Positions 1 to 9,213 of a DNA stretch of 64,000 nt are shown one piece after another. The notes under the pieces are model-generated. The model worked only from the letters and a program-made list of their open reading frames with translations, made no database searches and was not told where the DNA came from. The first letter of the stretch is position 1, and every line of letters begins with the position of its first letter. Both the position numbers and the translations under genes were made by a program. Location of the stretch: the NCBI GenBank assembly GCA_036172665.1, contig CM069872.1, positions 24,928,001 through 24,992,000 of the forward strand. Direction: 5' to 3'. This stretch comes from Prosopocoilus inquinatus (Eukaryota > Arthropoda > Insecta > Coleoptera > Lucanidae).

Positions 1-960
1 AGTCCCAGGCAAGGAAGCCGATACACACGTGGATTGTCAGTGACGAATCCTTTGTAACATCGACCTTTCACCGTCGTTCGACTTGCTTCACCGAGACGAG
101 CCGGACAGCCGCCATCTTCTGTCCCGTCGAAAAGGGGCCGCTATCGCCAAAAAGTTCTAGGCAGGACCGTCGCTGAGTCGTCGACGCTGCGCCGGAAGCA
201 ATTTTAAGATCGTTTTATTTTATTTATTTTTGGTTTGCCTCCTCTTCTCATCACTACCCTTGCGGAGTGACGTCATCGTTTTACGTCGCCGCTTTGCAGA
301 AAATCCCCTCCCCCCATTATGCCATAGTTGGCGCACTGCGCATACTTTTAAATTTAAAATTTTGTCGTAATTTTTTCTGTCCACAAGTTGGATTTTGTAC
401 ATGAACGTATTTAGGGCATGGTCGTTACTCGCCCTACATCCGGGCGTAGTTATACATAATTTTGATTTGTACGATTTGTATGAACTTGCTACTAAAATTA
501 TATTAATTAAAGTTCCGATTTACGACCGAGGTTTTTTTATTATTGTTGTGCTATTTTTGCATACCAATGTCAGGGGAACTTTGTTGCGAGGGCTTTACAT
601 CCTTAAGGGGTGGAATTTCGCGCTCGAATACGAGTCCTAGGGTGTTAGAACCTCTGCGAACGGAACAGGATACACCCTCCCGGTCGTGTATCCTCTACAC
701 TTCTGAGTTACGTAACCACTGCTGGGTGGCGCCCTTTCCGGTTTCCCACGCCGTCTCCACTGAGTGGGCACAGTTACGAAACACGTTCAACATCATCGTT
801 CTCGAGGGTCCAACCGACTTTGTTCCGAGCATAAGGTAAGCTCCGGATTGGCGCAAGCCATCGTCCGTTTTACCGCGGTCTTGGGTCCAAACCGCGCTGA
901 GCGCTCTCTTGTCGCGATATCAAACTGGAACCAAACCGGTGGTGACAAGTGATTACAACA
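1..960. other. Unassigned CpG-rich block at window edge
   Basis: This block is clearly richer in G+C and CpG than the sequence to its right. No open frame in it resembles a protein I know. It could be the end of another retroelement (TGTTAG at about 643 could open an LTR) or an untranslated exon. No partner LTR or splice-acceptor/donor pair supports either reading. Confidence 0.3.
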
Positions 961-1623
961 AGAATGTCTCTCTTCCCTTTCTTGTGACGTTGCAGTAGCC
1001 TAAAGATATACAGATTTAAAATACATCAGTCCTCCTCTTAGTATTAAAATAAATCGAAAATTATTGGTCACTTAAGCAAACAGACTTAAACGAATTGCAA
1101 AATCAAAAAAGGAAAACAAATAATACGAAAGTTTTATTGCAAAACGATAAATCAGTCGGCTGGGCTCGGTTTTTATTGAAATGATTTTTTTTCTTTTCAA
1201 TTTTTGAGTTACAATAAAGAAGAAATTAGCAATAATTACTTAATAACCTGTACACCCGGATCCTGCCATCTGGTGCATAGAAAAGTAAACTATTTTAATC
1301 GCTATCCCATGTCCATTTTTGATTTACTAATCGTCACCTTAATTAGTAAACCTAGTAATTCCACTGTTACTCAAGAACGACGTTGTGGTGCCATCTGATA
1401 AAAGAAAAAAATAAAGCAGTCTTTATGCAAAATCCTGGAACTCCTAAAAAATTCAAAATTAGAAAAGCGTATGCGGGAAACTTTTATATATATCCAAATG
1501 GGTATATTCCTAAAGATAAAAATTCGTAAATCCGACTGCTCAAACTAACTTGTGCCTGGTGTTAGTGTTAGTGTTTTTTTTGGCAATTTCGGCGTGATTT
1601 TGTTATTCTATGATGTGACTTAC
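961..1623. other. AT-rich spacer, nothing recognised
   Basis: AT-rich, multiply stopped sequence between the CpG-rich block and the gypsy element. No gene, RNA or paired repeat was seen. Confidence 0.5.
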
Positions 1624-1627
1624 GTAT

Positions 1628-1948
1628 TGTGGCGCGCCACCCAGCTGACTACGTCAAACTGAAGGCGTCAAGAAGTCGGTTCGTTAATGTGCGTCATTGG
1701 CTGCCACGCCACCGGGGCCTATACCGAACAAACTAGACTTTTCCAGCGATGGAACAGACGAGAAGGCAGCGTAGAATATAAAATCGGCCGGGGTGGACTC
1801 AGGAGTCTGTCGAATTCTAAATAGCGATCGTCGAAGTTAGATTTAGTGTGTTACAAATAAATTAGATTGTAAGCATTATTAAGTTACGGTTCAGTTTTTA
1901 CCAAGTGTTTTATTCAAATAAATAAACTTAAACCCTAGAAAAGTAACT
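1628..1948 (+). repeat. 5' LTR of the gypsy element
   Basis: About 321 bp, matching 7603-7920 along its length with scattered differences. It holds a TATA box (TATAAAA at 1777-1783) about 75 bp before a likely polyadenylation signal AATAAA (1856-1861). These are the usual U3/R landmarks. Its last base is T where the 3' LTR has A. Confidence 0.93.
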
Positions 1949-2046
1949 GTGGTGTCGGTGTGCGGGTTTGTGCAAATAAATAAACAATTTAAAGTAAATT
2001 AAATTTAATCAGATTATTAAATAAGTACCGTATTGGAAAAAAAACA
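1949..2046 (+). other. Leader with candidate primer-binding site
   Basis: The stretch just after the 5' LTR (GTGGTGTCGGTGTGCGG) sits where the tRNA primer-binding site should be. I could not match it confidently to one tRNA 3' end. The rest is an AT-rich leader up to the gag ATG. Confidence 0.4.
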
Positions 2047-3378
2047 ATGGCTACGAGAAAAGTGTTGTTGAAAGACTTAAAAGTGGCCGAATTAAAAACC
2101 GAATTGGAAGAACGAGAGTTAGAAACCTGTGGTTTCAAAGGTGCACTTCAACAGCATCTCCGATGCGATTTGTTGACAGCTGGTGAAGATCCAGACATGT
2201 TCCTTTTCGAAATTTCGTGTGCTCCCGTAGATTTTAATAAAATCTTGAAGGACGAATTTCGAGAGCAATCAAGAAATTTAGAGGAAAAGCTTCTAGAACA
2301 ATCTGAAAACTTCAAAGACGAGTTGCAAACTAAATTGATAGAACAATCTGGAAACTTCAAAGATGAGTTGCAAACTAAGTTGATGGAACAATCCAGAAAT
2401 TTGGACGAGAAGTTTCAAGAACAGTCCCGAAATTTGAAGGGTGAATTTCTAGAACAAACGAAAGGACTCGAAGATAAACTAGTGGTAAAAATATCGGAAG
2501 AAACAAGAAACCTGCAAAGAAATGTGGAGGAAATAATATTCCAGCAGGATAACAAAATCAAGAATCTGGAACAAATCATGGCGGGGTTGCGAGTGTTCGG
2601 GGATCAGCCACCAGTAGAAACACTAGAAAATAATGAAACCCGAATTGTGGAAGGACCAACAGAAAATTCGAAATTGAAAATAAAACCACCAACGTTCGAT
2701 GGAAAGTCTTCTTGGCCCAACTACTTCAAACAGTTCGAAGCAGCAGCAAAGGCGAACAGATGGACGGCCAGCGAAAAAGCCACTTTGTTAATTGTGGCCT
2801 TGAGAGTGGACGCTATCGATGTACTACAGACGATGCCGCCAGAGGAACAAGAAGACTTCGACAAGCTGGTGAATAGAAAGGAAATGCGTTACGGACAGGC
2901 CCATCTGACCGAGGTATACCATGCGCAGTTGAGGAATCGCTGTCAGAAATCCGGAGAAAGTCTTCAGGAATTCGAAGCGGACGTAGCGCGTCTGGCCCAG
3001 TTGGCATATCCCACAGTTCCTGTTGAATTCCTCAAATGTTTGACGGTGCAGACCTTCATAGATGGAATCCGTGACCCAGACAACCAGCAGGCATTGAGAA
3101 TGACCCATCCGAAGACGTCCAAGAACGCATTGGCTTATGCCTTGGAATTTGAAGCGGTGAGACGAGTTTCAAGAGGGCATGTCAAGGTGCGAGCGGCTAT
3201 GGACTTCCAAGAGGAAGAAGAGAAAGAGTCCGCTAACTCCAAGGTGGGACCTGCTATAGAGGAGCGAGCCAGGGAATATGCCACCGCCGAGGATGTTCGC
3301 CGCATTACGGAACAGGTCTTCAAGCAGAAGAAGCCGCTGGTGTGGCCAGGAGACAGGATCCAAGAAAGCCACAGTTAA
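2047..3378 (+). CDS. gag: Gag protein with SAP-like motif and coiled-coil repeats
   Basis: A 443-residue open frame beginning at the first ATG after the leader. Residues about 8-40 match the spacing of a SAP helix-turn-helix (LKVAELKTELEERELETCG, then G-x-K and L-x-x-L), a fold that usually binds DNA. Residues about 70-185 are a charged coiled coil made of repeated 11-12 residue units of the type EQSRNLEEKLLEQ. Residues about 215-385 form the gypsy-type gag/capsid core, with P-x-F-D-G-x-x-x-W, a YxxxL-x-x-R segment and F-x-x-G-(I/L). The usual CCHC zinc knuckle is not intact: only a CGQE-like remnant appears in another frame near 3340-3360, at the gag end. The protein would form the particle around the element RNA. 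It is the only long intact frame left in this copy. Confidence 0.88.
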   Translation: MATRKVLLKDLKVAELKTELEERELETCGFKGALQQHLRCDLLTAGEDPDMFLFEISCAPVDFNKILKDEFREQSRNLEEKLLEQSENFKDELQTKLIEQSGNFKDELQTKLMEQSRNLDEKFQEQSRNLKGEFLEQTKGLEDKLVVKISEETRNLQRNVEEIIFQQDNKIKNLEQIMAGLRVFGDQPPVETLENNETRIVEGPTENSKLKIKPPTFDGKSSWPNYFKQFEAAAKANRWTASEKATLLIVALRVDAIDVLQTMPPEEQEDFDKLVNRKEMRYGQAHLTEVYHAQLRNRCQKSGESLQEFEADVARLAQLAYPTVPVEFLKCLTVQTFIDGIRDPDNQQALRMTHPKTSKNALAYALEFEAVRRVSRGHVKVRAAMDFQEEEEKESANSKVGPAIEERAREYATAEDVRRITEQVFKQKKPLVWPGDRIQESHS

Positions 3379-3484
3379 ACTAAGCCGGGTCGGTACAGAG
3401 GGGCAAACGTCGACCCGTATTCAAAGGCCCCCAAAGACGAAATCCAAACAAGTAATATCCCTATGGCAATTAACCAGCAGTGTC

Positions 3485-3901
3485 TTCGTGGATGTTACCA
3501 TTGATGACATTCCTCACACCATGTAATTGGATATGGGTGCGACGAAGACCATCCTAAGACCCGACGTCATCAAGTCGTCTGGACGCACCGAGCCGACCAA
3601 GTGGAGACTGAAAACTGCAACTGGAACATCAGCAACTGTCCACGGTGAAGTGGAGGTTATCATCACCATTGGCTCAACTCCAACAAAACACCGTGCAGTG
3701 GTAGCAGACATAGAGGACGAGGCAATTTTGGGTATGGACGTCATGTGTGCCCACGGGTTCCAATTGGACTTAAAGCATGGCGTGATGGCGGTCAATAATG
3801 AGGAGGTGGTTCTACAACGAGGAGACGTGGCCGCTCGAGTAGTCCTCGCTGAAAACGTTGTATTATTATATGGACTGAGGTTATCGTCGGCGCAAAAGTG
3901 A
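3485..3901 (+). pseudogene. pro: Retropepsin (protease) with stop beside the active site
   Basis: Frame +2 carries a gypsy aspartic protease. The active-site triplet reads D-M-G-A-T (about 3530-3544) where D-[ST]-G-A is usual, and I-L-G-M-D near 3728-3742 is the conserved second motif. A TAA at 3524-3526 lies two codons before the catalytic Asp, and D-T-G has become D-M-G. The maturation protease is therefore probably inactive. Upstream it is joined to gag by a +1 frame change, which may be either natural frameshifting or damage around the lost zinc knuckle. Downstream the frame changes again into RT. Confidence 0.8.
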
Positions 3902-5452
3902 ACGGTGTTTTTCAAGATGGGCAAGTCATTATGGTTGAACCTAATACTGATGATCAAAGGATTGGAAGAGGAGTCCTCGTTGGGAAAATGTTGTTGACGG
4001 CGAAGAAGGAAGTACCTGTCCGCCTGATGAACGTCAATTGTTTCTCCGTCAACATCAAGAAAGGAACAATCTTGGGAAGCTGCACCATGGTGTCCTCCAT
4101 CTCCCGGCAACTTGAAACAAACGTGCCAGAAGCGAAAGTCCCAAAGAAATTATGGGAAATGGTTATGTCAACAGCCCAGGAATTGACTCCAGACCAGAAG
4201 ACAAAAGCAAAGAATCTGATCGGCCGCTATCAAGATGTATTCGAGGTAGAAAATGGATCCAAGGGAAGAACTGATGTCGTGAAACACAAAATAGAGACTG
4301 GAGAAGAAAGACCTATCCGTCAAGCTCCAAGGCGATTACCGTTGGCGAAGCGTGAGGAAGCGGAACGCATTATTCGCGAGATGGAAAAGGATAATGTGAT
4401 AGAACCATCAAGCAGTCCATGGGCGTCACCAGTAGTGCTTGTGAAGAAGAAGAATGGGTCCACCAGATTGTGTGTAGACTACCGGTTACTCAACAATGTC
4501 ACCAAGAAGGACAGCTATCCCCTGCCACGGATTGATGATACCCTGGACACCCTGGCCGGCTCAAAGATCTTCTCAACTTTGGACTTAAAGAGTGGATATT
4601 GGCAAGTGGAGCTGGCGCCTGAAGATCGAGAAAAGATGGCGTTTTCCATTGGTATGGGTCTGTGGCAGTTCACAGTGATGCCATTCGGGTTATGTAATGC
4701 CCCAGCGACATTCGAGAGGTTAATGGAGACGGTTCTGAAAGGTCTGTCCTGGACAACGTGCATGGTTTACCTTGACGACATAATTGTCGTGGGAAAAACG
4801 TTCGACGACCACCTAAGGAACCTGGAAGGAGTGTTTCAGCGGCTTCGCGGAGCTGGACTAAAGCTTAGCCTCAAGAAGTGTCACCTGTTCCAGAAGGAAG
4901 TTAATTACCTGGGGCACATTGTTAATGGAAATGGAATCGCCGTGGACCCTGTGAAGATTCAGGTGGTGAAAGACTGGCCAACTCCCAGAAATAAACACCA
5001 AATAAGGAGTTCCCTTGGCCTGTGCACTTACTATCGGCGCTACGTTCCTGGATTTGCAGACATTGCTAAGCCGTTGACAAAACTCACTGAAGAAGGTCGT
5101 CCATTTGAATGGGACCAACAGTGTCAAATTGGCTTTGAACAACTAAAGCAGTACTTGATTAGTGCTCCTATTCTGAGTTATCCTGTCCCGGAAGGCAAAT
5201 TCGTGGTGGACACAGATGCTAGCAACGTTGGGATCGGTGGCGTACTGTCCCAGATACAAGAGGGGCAAGAGAAGGTGATCGGCTACTTCAGTAAAGTCTT
5301 ATCAAAACCGGAACGAAACTATTGCGTCTTAAGAAGGGAATTGCTAGCCGTCGTAAAAACGATAGAACACTTCTACAAGTACTTGTATGGTAGACGCATC
5401 CTGCTGAAGACCGACCGCTCTAAAATGGCTTCTCCGTTTCAAGAACCCAGAA
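3898..5452 (+). pseudogene. pol: Reverse transcriptase and RNase H (frameshifted)
   Basis: Frame +1 encodes a gypsy reverse transcriptase. Visible motifs are SSSPWASPVVLVKKKNGS and LCVDYRLLN (fingers), FSTLDLKSGYWQ (first catalytic Asp), MPFGLCNAPATF, and the YLDDIIV active site near 4769-4789. The tether segment follows, then RNase H starts with VDTDASNVGIGGVLS near 5206. The frame is lost at about 5415-5450, inside RNase H. The remainder of RNase H and the integrase continue in frame +2 from about 5453. The RT catalytic aspartates are intact, so the damage is in the frame rather than the core residues. Confidence 0.9.
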
Positions 5453-6704
5453 GGGCAAGTTGCACGATGGATCGAACGACTTCAGGAGTACGATTTTGAA
5501 ATTCAGCATCGGGCAGGAACTAGCCATCGAAATGCCGATGCTTTGTCGAGAAGACCCTGTGCCGAAGACTGTAAGCACTGTAGTCGTTTGGACGAGAAAG
5601 TAGCCACGACTGCGAGGACAGCCATTGTTTACGAAAAATGGCAAGCCGAAGAACTGCGAAGAGACCAGGAGAACGACCCGGATTTGAAATTAGTGCTAGA
5701 GTGGAAAAGCAGGGACGCGAGGCCTACCTGGGAAGAGCTAGCACCATGTGCACCGTCCGTAAAATCATACTGGGCGCAGTGGGACTCCATAGTGTTGGAT
5801 CGTGGTCTTCTGAGACGAAGCATAGAGAATCAGGAAGGCATGGAACAGAAGACACAGTTACTGATCCCCAAGAATAGGGTGCCAGAAGTTCTGAGGGAAC
5901 TTCACGATGGAACTTCGGGTGGGCATCTGGAAGTTAAGAAGACTATGGAGAAGGTGCGCGAAAGATTTTACTGGGTGAACTGCAAGGAAGACGTGAAGGA
6001 TTGGTGCAGAAAGTGTGCAGTCTGCGCAGCCAGTAACGGTCCCCACAGGCGGGGTAAGGCCCCCATGAGACAGTACAACGTTGGAAGTCCTTTTGAGAGA
6101 GTTGCCATCGATGTAGCCGGCCCGTTTCCAGAAACGAATGATGGAAACAAGTACATCGTCGTGGTAATGGACTACTTTAGCAAGTGGGTTGAAGCTTACG
6201 CCCTACCTAACCAAGAGGCAGTCACTATTGCGGAAGTCCTTGTCAGGGAATGGATCAGTCGGTATGGTGCACCTATGGAACTGCATTCAGACCAAGGAAG
6301 GAACTTTGAATCGGCCTTGTTCAAGAAAGTGTGTACTCTGCTCGGCGTACGAAAAACTAGAACAACTGCACTCCACCCACAGTCGGACGGAATGGTGGAA
6401 AGGTTCAATAGAACCATCAACCGACATTTGTCCAAGGTCGTTTCCGATCATCAGAGGGACTGGGACACGTACATCCCCCTGTTTCTAATGGCATACCGCT
6501 CATCCGTTCATGAGACAGCAGGGGAGACTCCGGCGAAAGTGGTATTCGGGCGAGAGCCGAGGCTGCCCTGCGACCTGAAGTTTGGTGTGAAGGCTGGCGA
6601 AGTCTCTGCCGACGAAGATTACGTGAGCAAATTACGCAGGAAAATGGACGACATCCATAACCAAGTGCGTCACAATATACAGACGGCCAGCGATCGGATG
6701 AAGG
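5453..6704 (+). pseudogene. pol: RNase H tail and integrase core
   Basis: Frame +2 continues from the RNase H C-terminus (ending near NADALSRRP at about 5528) into integrase. The N-terminal zinc-binding HHCC motif is visible (H and H in ELHDGTSGGHLE, then C-R-K-C-A-V-C, about 5900-6030). The DDE core follows: D in VAIDVAGPF (about 6108), D in HSDQGRNFE (about 6290) and E in DGMVERFNRT (about 6400). All three catalytic carboxylates are present. The frame breaks at 6698-6711, where ATGAAGG is present twice in tandem; this 7-bp duplication shifts the integrase tail to frame 3. Confidence 0.9.
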
Positions 6705-7055
6705 ATGAAGGAGCACTATGACATCAACGCTCAACACGGGGGATACCAACCTGGAGCACTGGTCTGGCTTTATAACCCCCAAAGACGTCGAGGCCTGTCC
6801 CCAAAACTGCAGACCTCTTGGGAAGGTCCTTACAAAGTGATGAAACGGATCAACGACGTCGTTTACCGCATCAAGACGGTCCTCCACGGCAAACCCAAAG
6901 TAATCCACTTCAACCGGATAGCCCCTTACCATGGAGAAGCAGATGAAGGGACAGTTCAAAGGGCGCAAGTTTCCGAAGTGAACTTCGAAACCTTTATGTC
7001 TCATCACGCTGATGGAAGTAAGGCACGGTTTGGAGTGACCACGGAGAAGCAATAA
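6705..7055 (+). pseudogene. pol: Integrase C-terminal (GPY-type) segment
   Basis: Frame +3 starts with a tyrosine/histidine-rich patch and carries W-L-Y-N-P, then LQTSWEGPYKVMKRINDVVY, the GPY/F-type C-terminal module that helps gypsy integrases bind DNA. It ends with H-F-N-R-I-A-P-Y, the usual close of this domain, and a tail of about 45 residues. A TAA at 7053-7055 stops the frame. The sequence directly after this stop, in the same frame, is the macro domain, so the original polyprotein probably ran on. Confidence 0.85.
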
Positions 7056-7440
7056 GATCTCTTTAAAGTGCTACTGGCGTATAGTCTGGCCCACTGCGTA
7101 ACAGAAGACCTGAAAATGTCCAAAGGAATCGCTCAGGTGTTTAGGAAGAAATTTGGCCAAATCGAGTAGCTCCGAAGACAGCATCCCGTGGTAGGCAAGA
7201 GTCTGCAGATCATCGATTCGACGGCAGATCGGAGGCGCCACGTGCATTATTTAGTCACTAAGAAGACATCAAGCGGTGAACCTGACTATCAAAGTATATA
7301 GCCTGAGGAGACAGCTAATAGAGAACCACAAATGATGTTAGCCATCCCCAAATTGGGCTGCGGATTGGACAGACTGGAGAGTAATTCGAAGCATGCTGGA
7401 AGTCATCTTCCACAGAACGGGAATTGAAGTCCTAGTCTGC
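7056..7440 (+). pseudogene. TARG1/OARD1-like macro domain (degraded)
   Basis: In the same frame as the integrase tail, straight after its TAA, the sequence reads DLFK, then SLAHCVTEDLKMSKGIA, V-F-R-K-K-F-G, then YLVTKK (about 7248-7265), then IPKLGCGLDRLE (about 7344-7379). These match, in order and spacing, the TARG1/OARD1 (C6orf130) class of macro domains. That class binds ADP-ribose and removes it from acidic residues. The two catalytic residues known in human TARG1 (K84, D125) correspond to the Lys at 7260-7262 and the Asp at 7368-7370; both are kept. Damage includes in-frame stops at 7167-7169 and 7299-7301, a local double frameshift near 7299-7331, and a shift near 7379 into frame 1, where the last helix and strand (MLEVIF, then IEVLVCS) continue. 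The identification is by motif recognition only. Confidence 0.8.
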
Positions 7441-7602
7441 AGCCACCACCCACAGGCAACAGGCAGCAACAGCAAAACCATGGACTGCTACTTCTTCCAG
7501 ACGGGAAGTTGTAAGAATGGGTCAGCATATAGATTCCGACACCCTCCTTCAAGACTATCACCAGGAACATTTCGAGACGAAACGTTTTTAAGAAGGGGGC
7601 AG
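7441..7602 (+). pseudogene. CCCH-like zinc finger at the end of pol
   Basis: Frame +1, continuing directly from the end of the macro domain, reads CYFFQTGSC, K-N-G-S-A-Y, R-F-R-H-P (about 7486-7545). The spacing is that of a C-x7(8)-C-x5-C-x3-H zinc finger, a fold that usually binds RNA, with Tyr (TAT) where the third Cys is expected. The frame then runs through the polypurine tract and on into the 3' LTR, stopping at 7744-7746. I infer that the finger was the C-terminal end of the polyprotein. Confidence 0.6.
7591..7602 (+). other. Polypurine tract
   Basis: AGAAGGGGGCAG lies immediately before the 3' LTR (TGTGG at 7603). This is the expected place of the plus-strand primer for reverse transcription. 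Confidence 0.85.
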
Positions 7603-7920
7603 TGTGGCGCGCCACTCAGACTACGTCACACTGAAGGCGACAAGAAGTCGGCTCGTTATTATGCGTCATCGGCCGCCACGCCACCGGGGCCTATACCGAA
7701 CAAACTAGACTTTTCTAGCGATGGAACAGACGAGAAGGCAGCGTAGAATATAAAATCGGCCGGGGTGGACTCAGGAGTCAGTCGAATTCTAAATAGCGAT
7801 GGTCGAAGTTAGATTTAGTGTGTTACAAATAAATTAGATTGTAAGCATTATTAAATTACGGTTAAGTTTTTACCGATTGTTTTATTCGAATAAATAAATT
7901 TAAACCCTAGAAACGTAACA
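7603..7920 (+). repeat. 3' LTR of the gypsy element
   Basis: 318 bp, TG...CA ends, colinear with 1628-1948. It keeps the TATAAAA box and the AATAAA signal. It is followed directly by the target duplication GTAT. Confidence 0.93.
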
Positions 7921-7924
7921 GTAT

Positions 7925-8378
7925 TTTTAAGGTAAGCTCAATTTGGTAGAAGTTTCAAATATGTTGGACATGTTGGTATTTGATTAACATTTACAGTTAT
8001 GTTATTCTATAAATCTGGCGTGAAATAGTGTCGCGAATCTTTCAAGCCAACTTTTGTAGAACTTACAATAATGTTTGGATAATGTTTAGTTTTGTATTTG
8101 ACATTAGTTTCTGTAGAAGTAGTTAGAGAAATAAACGTAATTTATTCTTCTGCTCCCTACTGATGTTGGAGTTACGTGTTTTACGTATTTGACTTATTGA
8201 CTATGTCTTGTTTCGTGTTGGAGTTACAGTCAATTCTTTATTATAACACAGGAGCTTATTTTCAAAGTGCAATATGTCCAAAATTTGCTTTTCGAGATAA
8301 ATGGCTAAAACATATTTCTCAGCATTGGGTTGAGATTTTCAAGCTATTTTATTTCCTTCAATAGGTATTGATTTGTGG
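7925..8378. other. AT-rich spacer, nothing recognised
   Basis: Unique-looking AT-rich DNA between the gypsy element and the first R1 repeat. A 62-codon frame at 8176-8364 has no recognisable motif. Confidence 0.5.
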
Positions 8379-8950
8379 ACGTTGTATACATAAAAATTTT
8401 GTTGCAGATCGTTTTTGATTGCAGTGGAAATTTCGAGCAGCCTGTGTACAGCTGTTTCAGGCCTATTTGCTGCTTTTTCAGCAGAAATGTAGCTCGAAAT
8501 TCCTACTGCAAATCAAAAACGACTTGACCAATTTATTCGCAATTGCGATGTAATAGTGGTGAATAGATAAAACATCGACATCCTACGATCGCTTTTTGAC
8601 TTGACATTGCAGTAGGATAGACAAATTAAAGCGGGTTTGCTACATAATAATAAGTTTGTTGCTGTTTTATGTGTTCACCAGTATAATATCGCAATTGTGA
8701 ATAAATTGGCAAGTCATTTTTGGTTTGCAGTGGGAATTTCGAGCTAAGTTTCAGCTGAAGGAGCCCCAATAGGGACGATTTGCAACAAAATTTTTAAAAC
8801 TTGCGTTAGGTTTGACAGCAAGCATGGCCGCCTTGCATGGTGTAAACTAATTATGTAGCAACCCCACTTCAATTTGTATATCCTACTGCAATGTCAGGTC
8901 AAAAAGCGATTGTAGCGATCGTCGCTGTTTTATCTATTCACGTTGTATAC
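8379..8950 (+). repeat. R1 repeat copy 1 with 11-bp target duplication
   Basis: R1 is my label for a dispersed non-coding repeat. Its landmarks are TTGCAAATCGTTTTTGATTG at one end, CAGCTGTTTCAG, GCATGGCCGCCTTGCATG, CAATTTGTCTATCCTACTGC, and GTCGCTGTTTTATCTGTTC at the other end. This copy has internal inverted segments. It is bounded by ACGTTGTATAC at 8379-8389 and 8940-8950. Confidence 0.75.
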
Positions 8951-9213
8951 GTAGTTTGGTAAATACCTAATGGATACTTTATTCCAAAAATGAGAAAAAC
9001 GTTTTAGACCTGATGCGTTTTGAAAAAAAATCGTTATTTGAAAAAATAATTAAGAAAAAAACATTTATTAAGAGTAACTAACACAAACCTTACAAAACAC
9101 CCAAAAACGAATGTTACAATAAAAAATCTTTAATATTACTTCTTTGGGCTCCAACGAGTAAAGCAATGAAATAAGTAGAATACACCTAAAGCTCAAAATT
9201 TCAAATGTTGGAT

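Larger units (their letters stand above)
1624..7924 (+). mobile_element. Ty3/gypsy LTR retrotransposon with 3' macro-domain module
   Basis: This is a complete but mutated Ty3/gypsy retrotransposon. Two LTRs (1628-1948 and 7603-7920) start TGTGGCGCGCCAC. They are flanked by the same 4-bp direct repeat GTAT (1624-1627 and 7921-7924), which marks both ends. The interior carries gag, then protease, RT, RNase H, integrase and a GPY-like segment, followed by two unusual modules before the polypurine tract: a TARG1/OARD1-like macro domain and a CCCH-like zinc finger. The order PR-RT-RH-IN is that of the Metaviridae. Several stops and frameshifts break pol, so this copy cannot be autonomous. No env-like ORF is seen. 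A solo LTR of the same family lies at 40708-41059. Confidence 0.95.

Noticed and set aside
2148..2360. Minus-strand and other-frame ORFs inside the gypsy pol and gag
   Set aside because: They are antisense or out-of-frame shadows of gag/pol with no motif of their own.
7603..7746. Extension of the CCCH frame into the 3' LTR as a real protein tail
   Set aside because: The frame merely runs into LTR sequence; no conserved motif, and the same LTR at 1628 has no such gene upstream.
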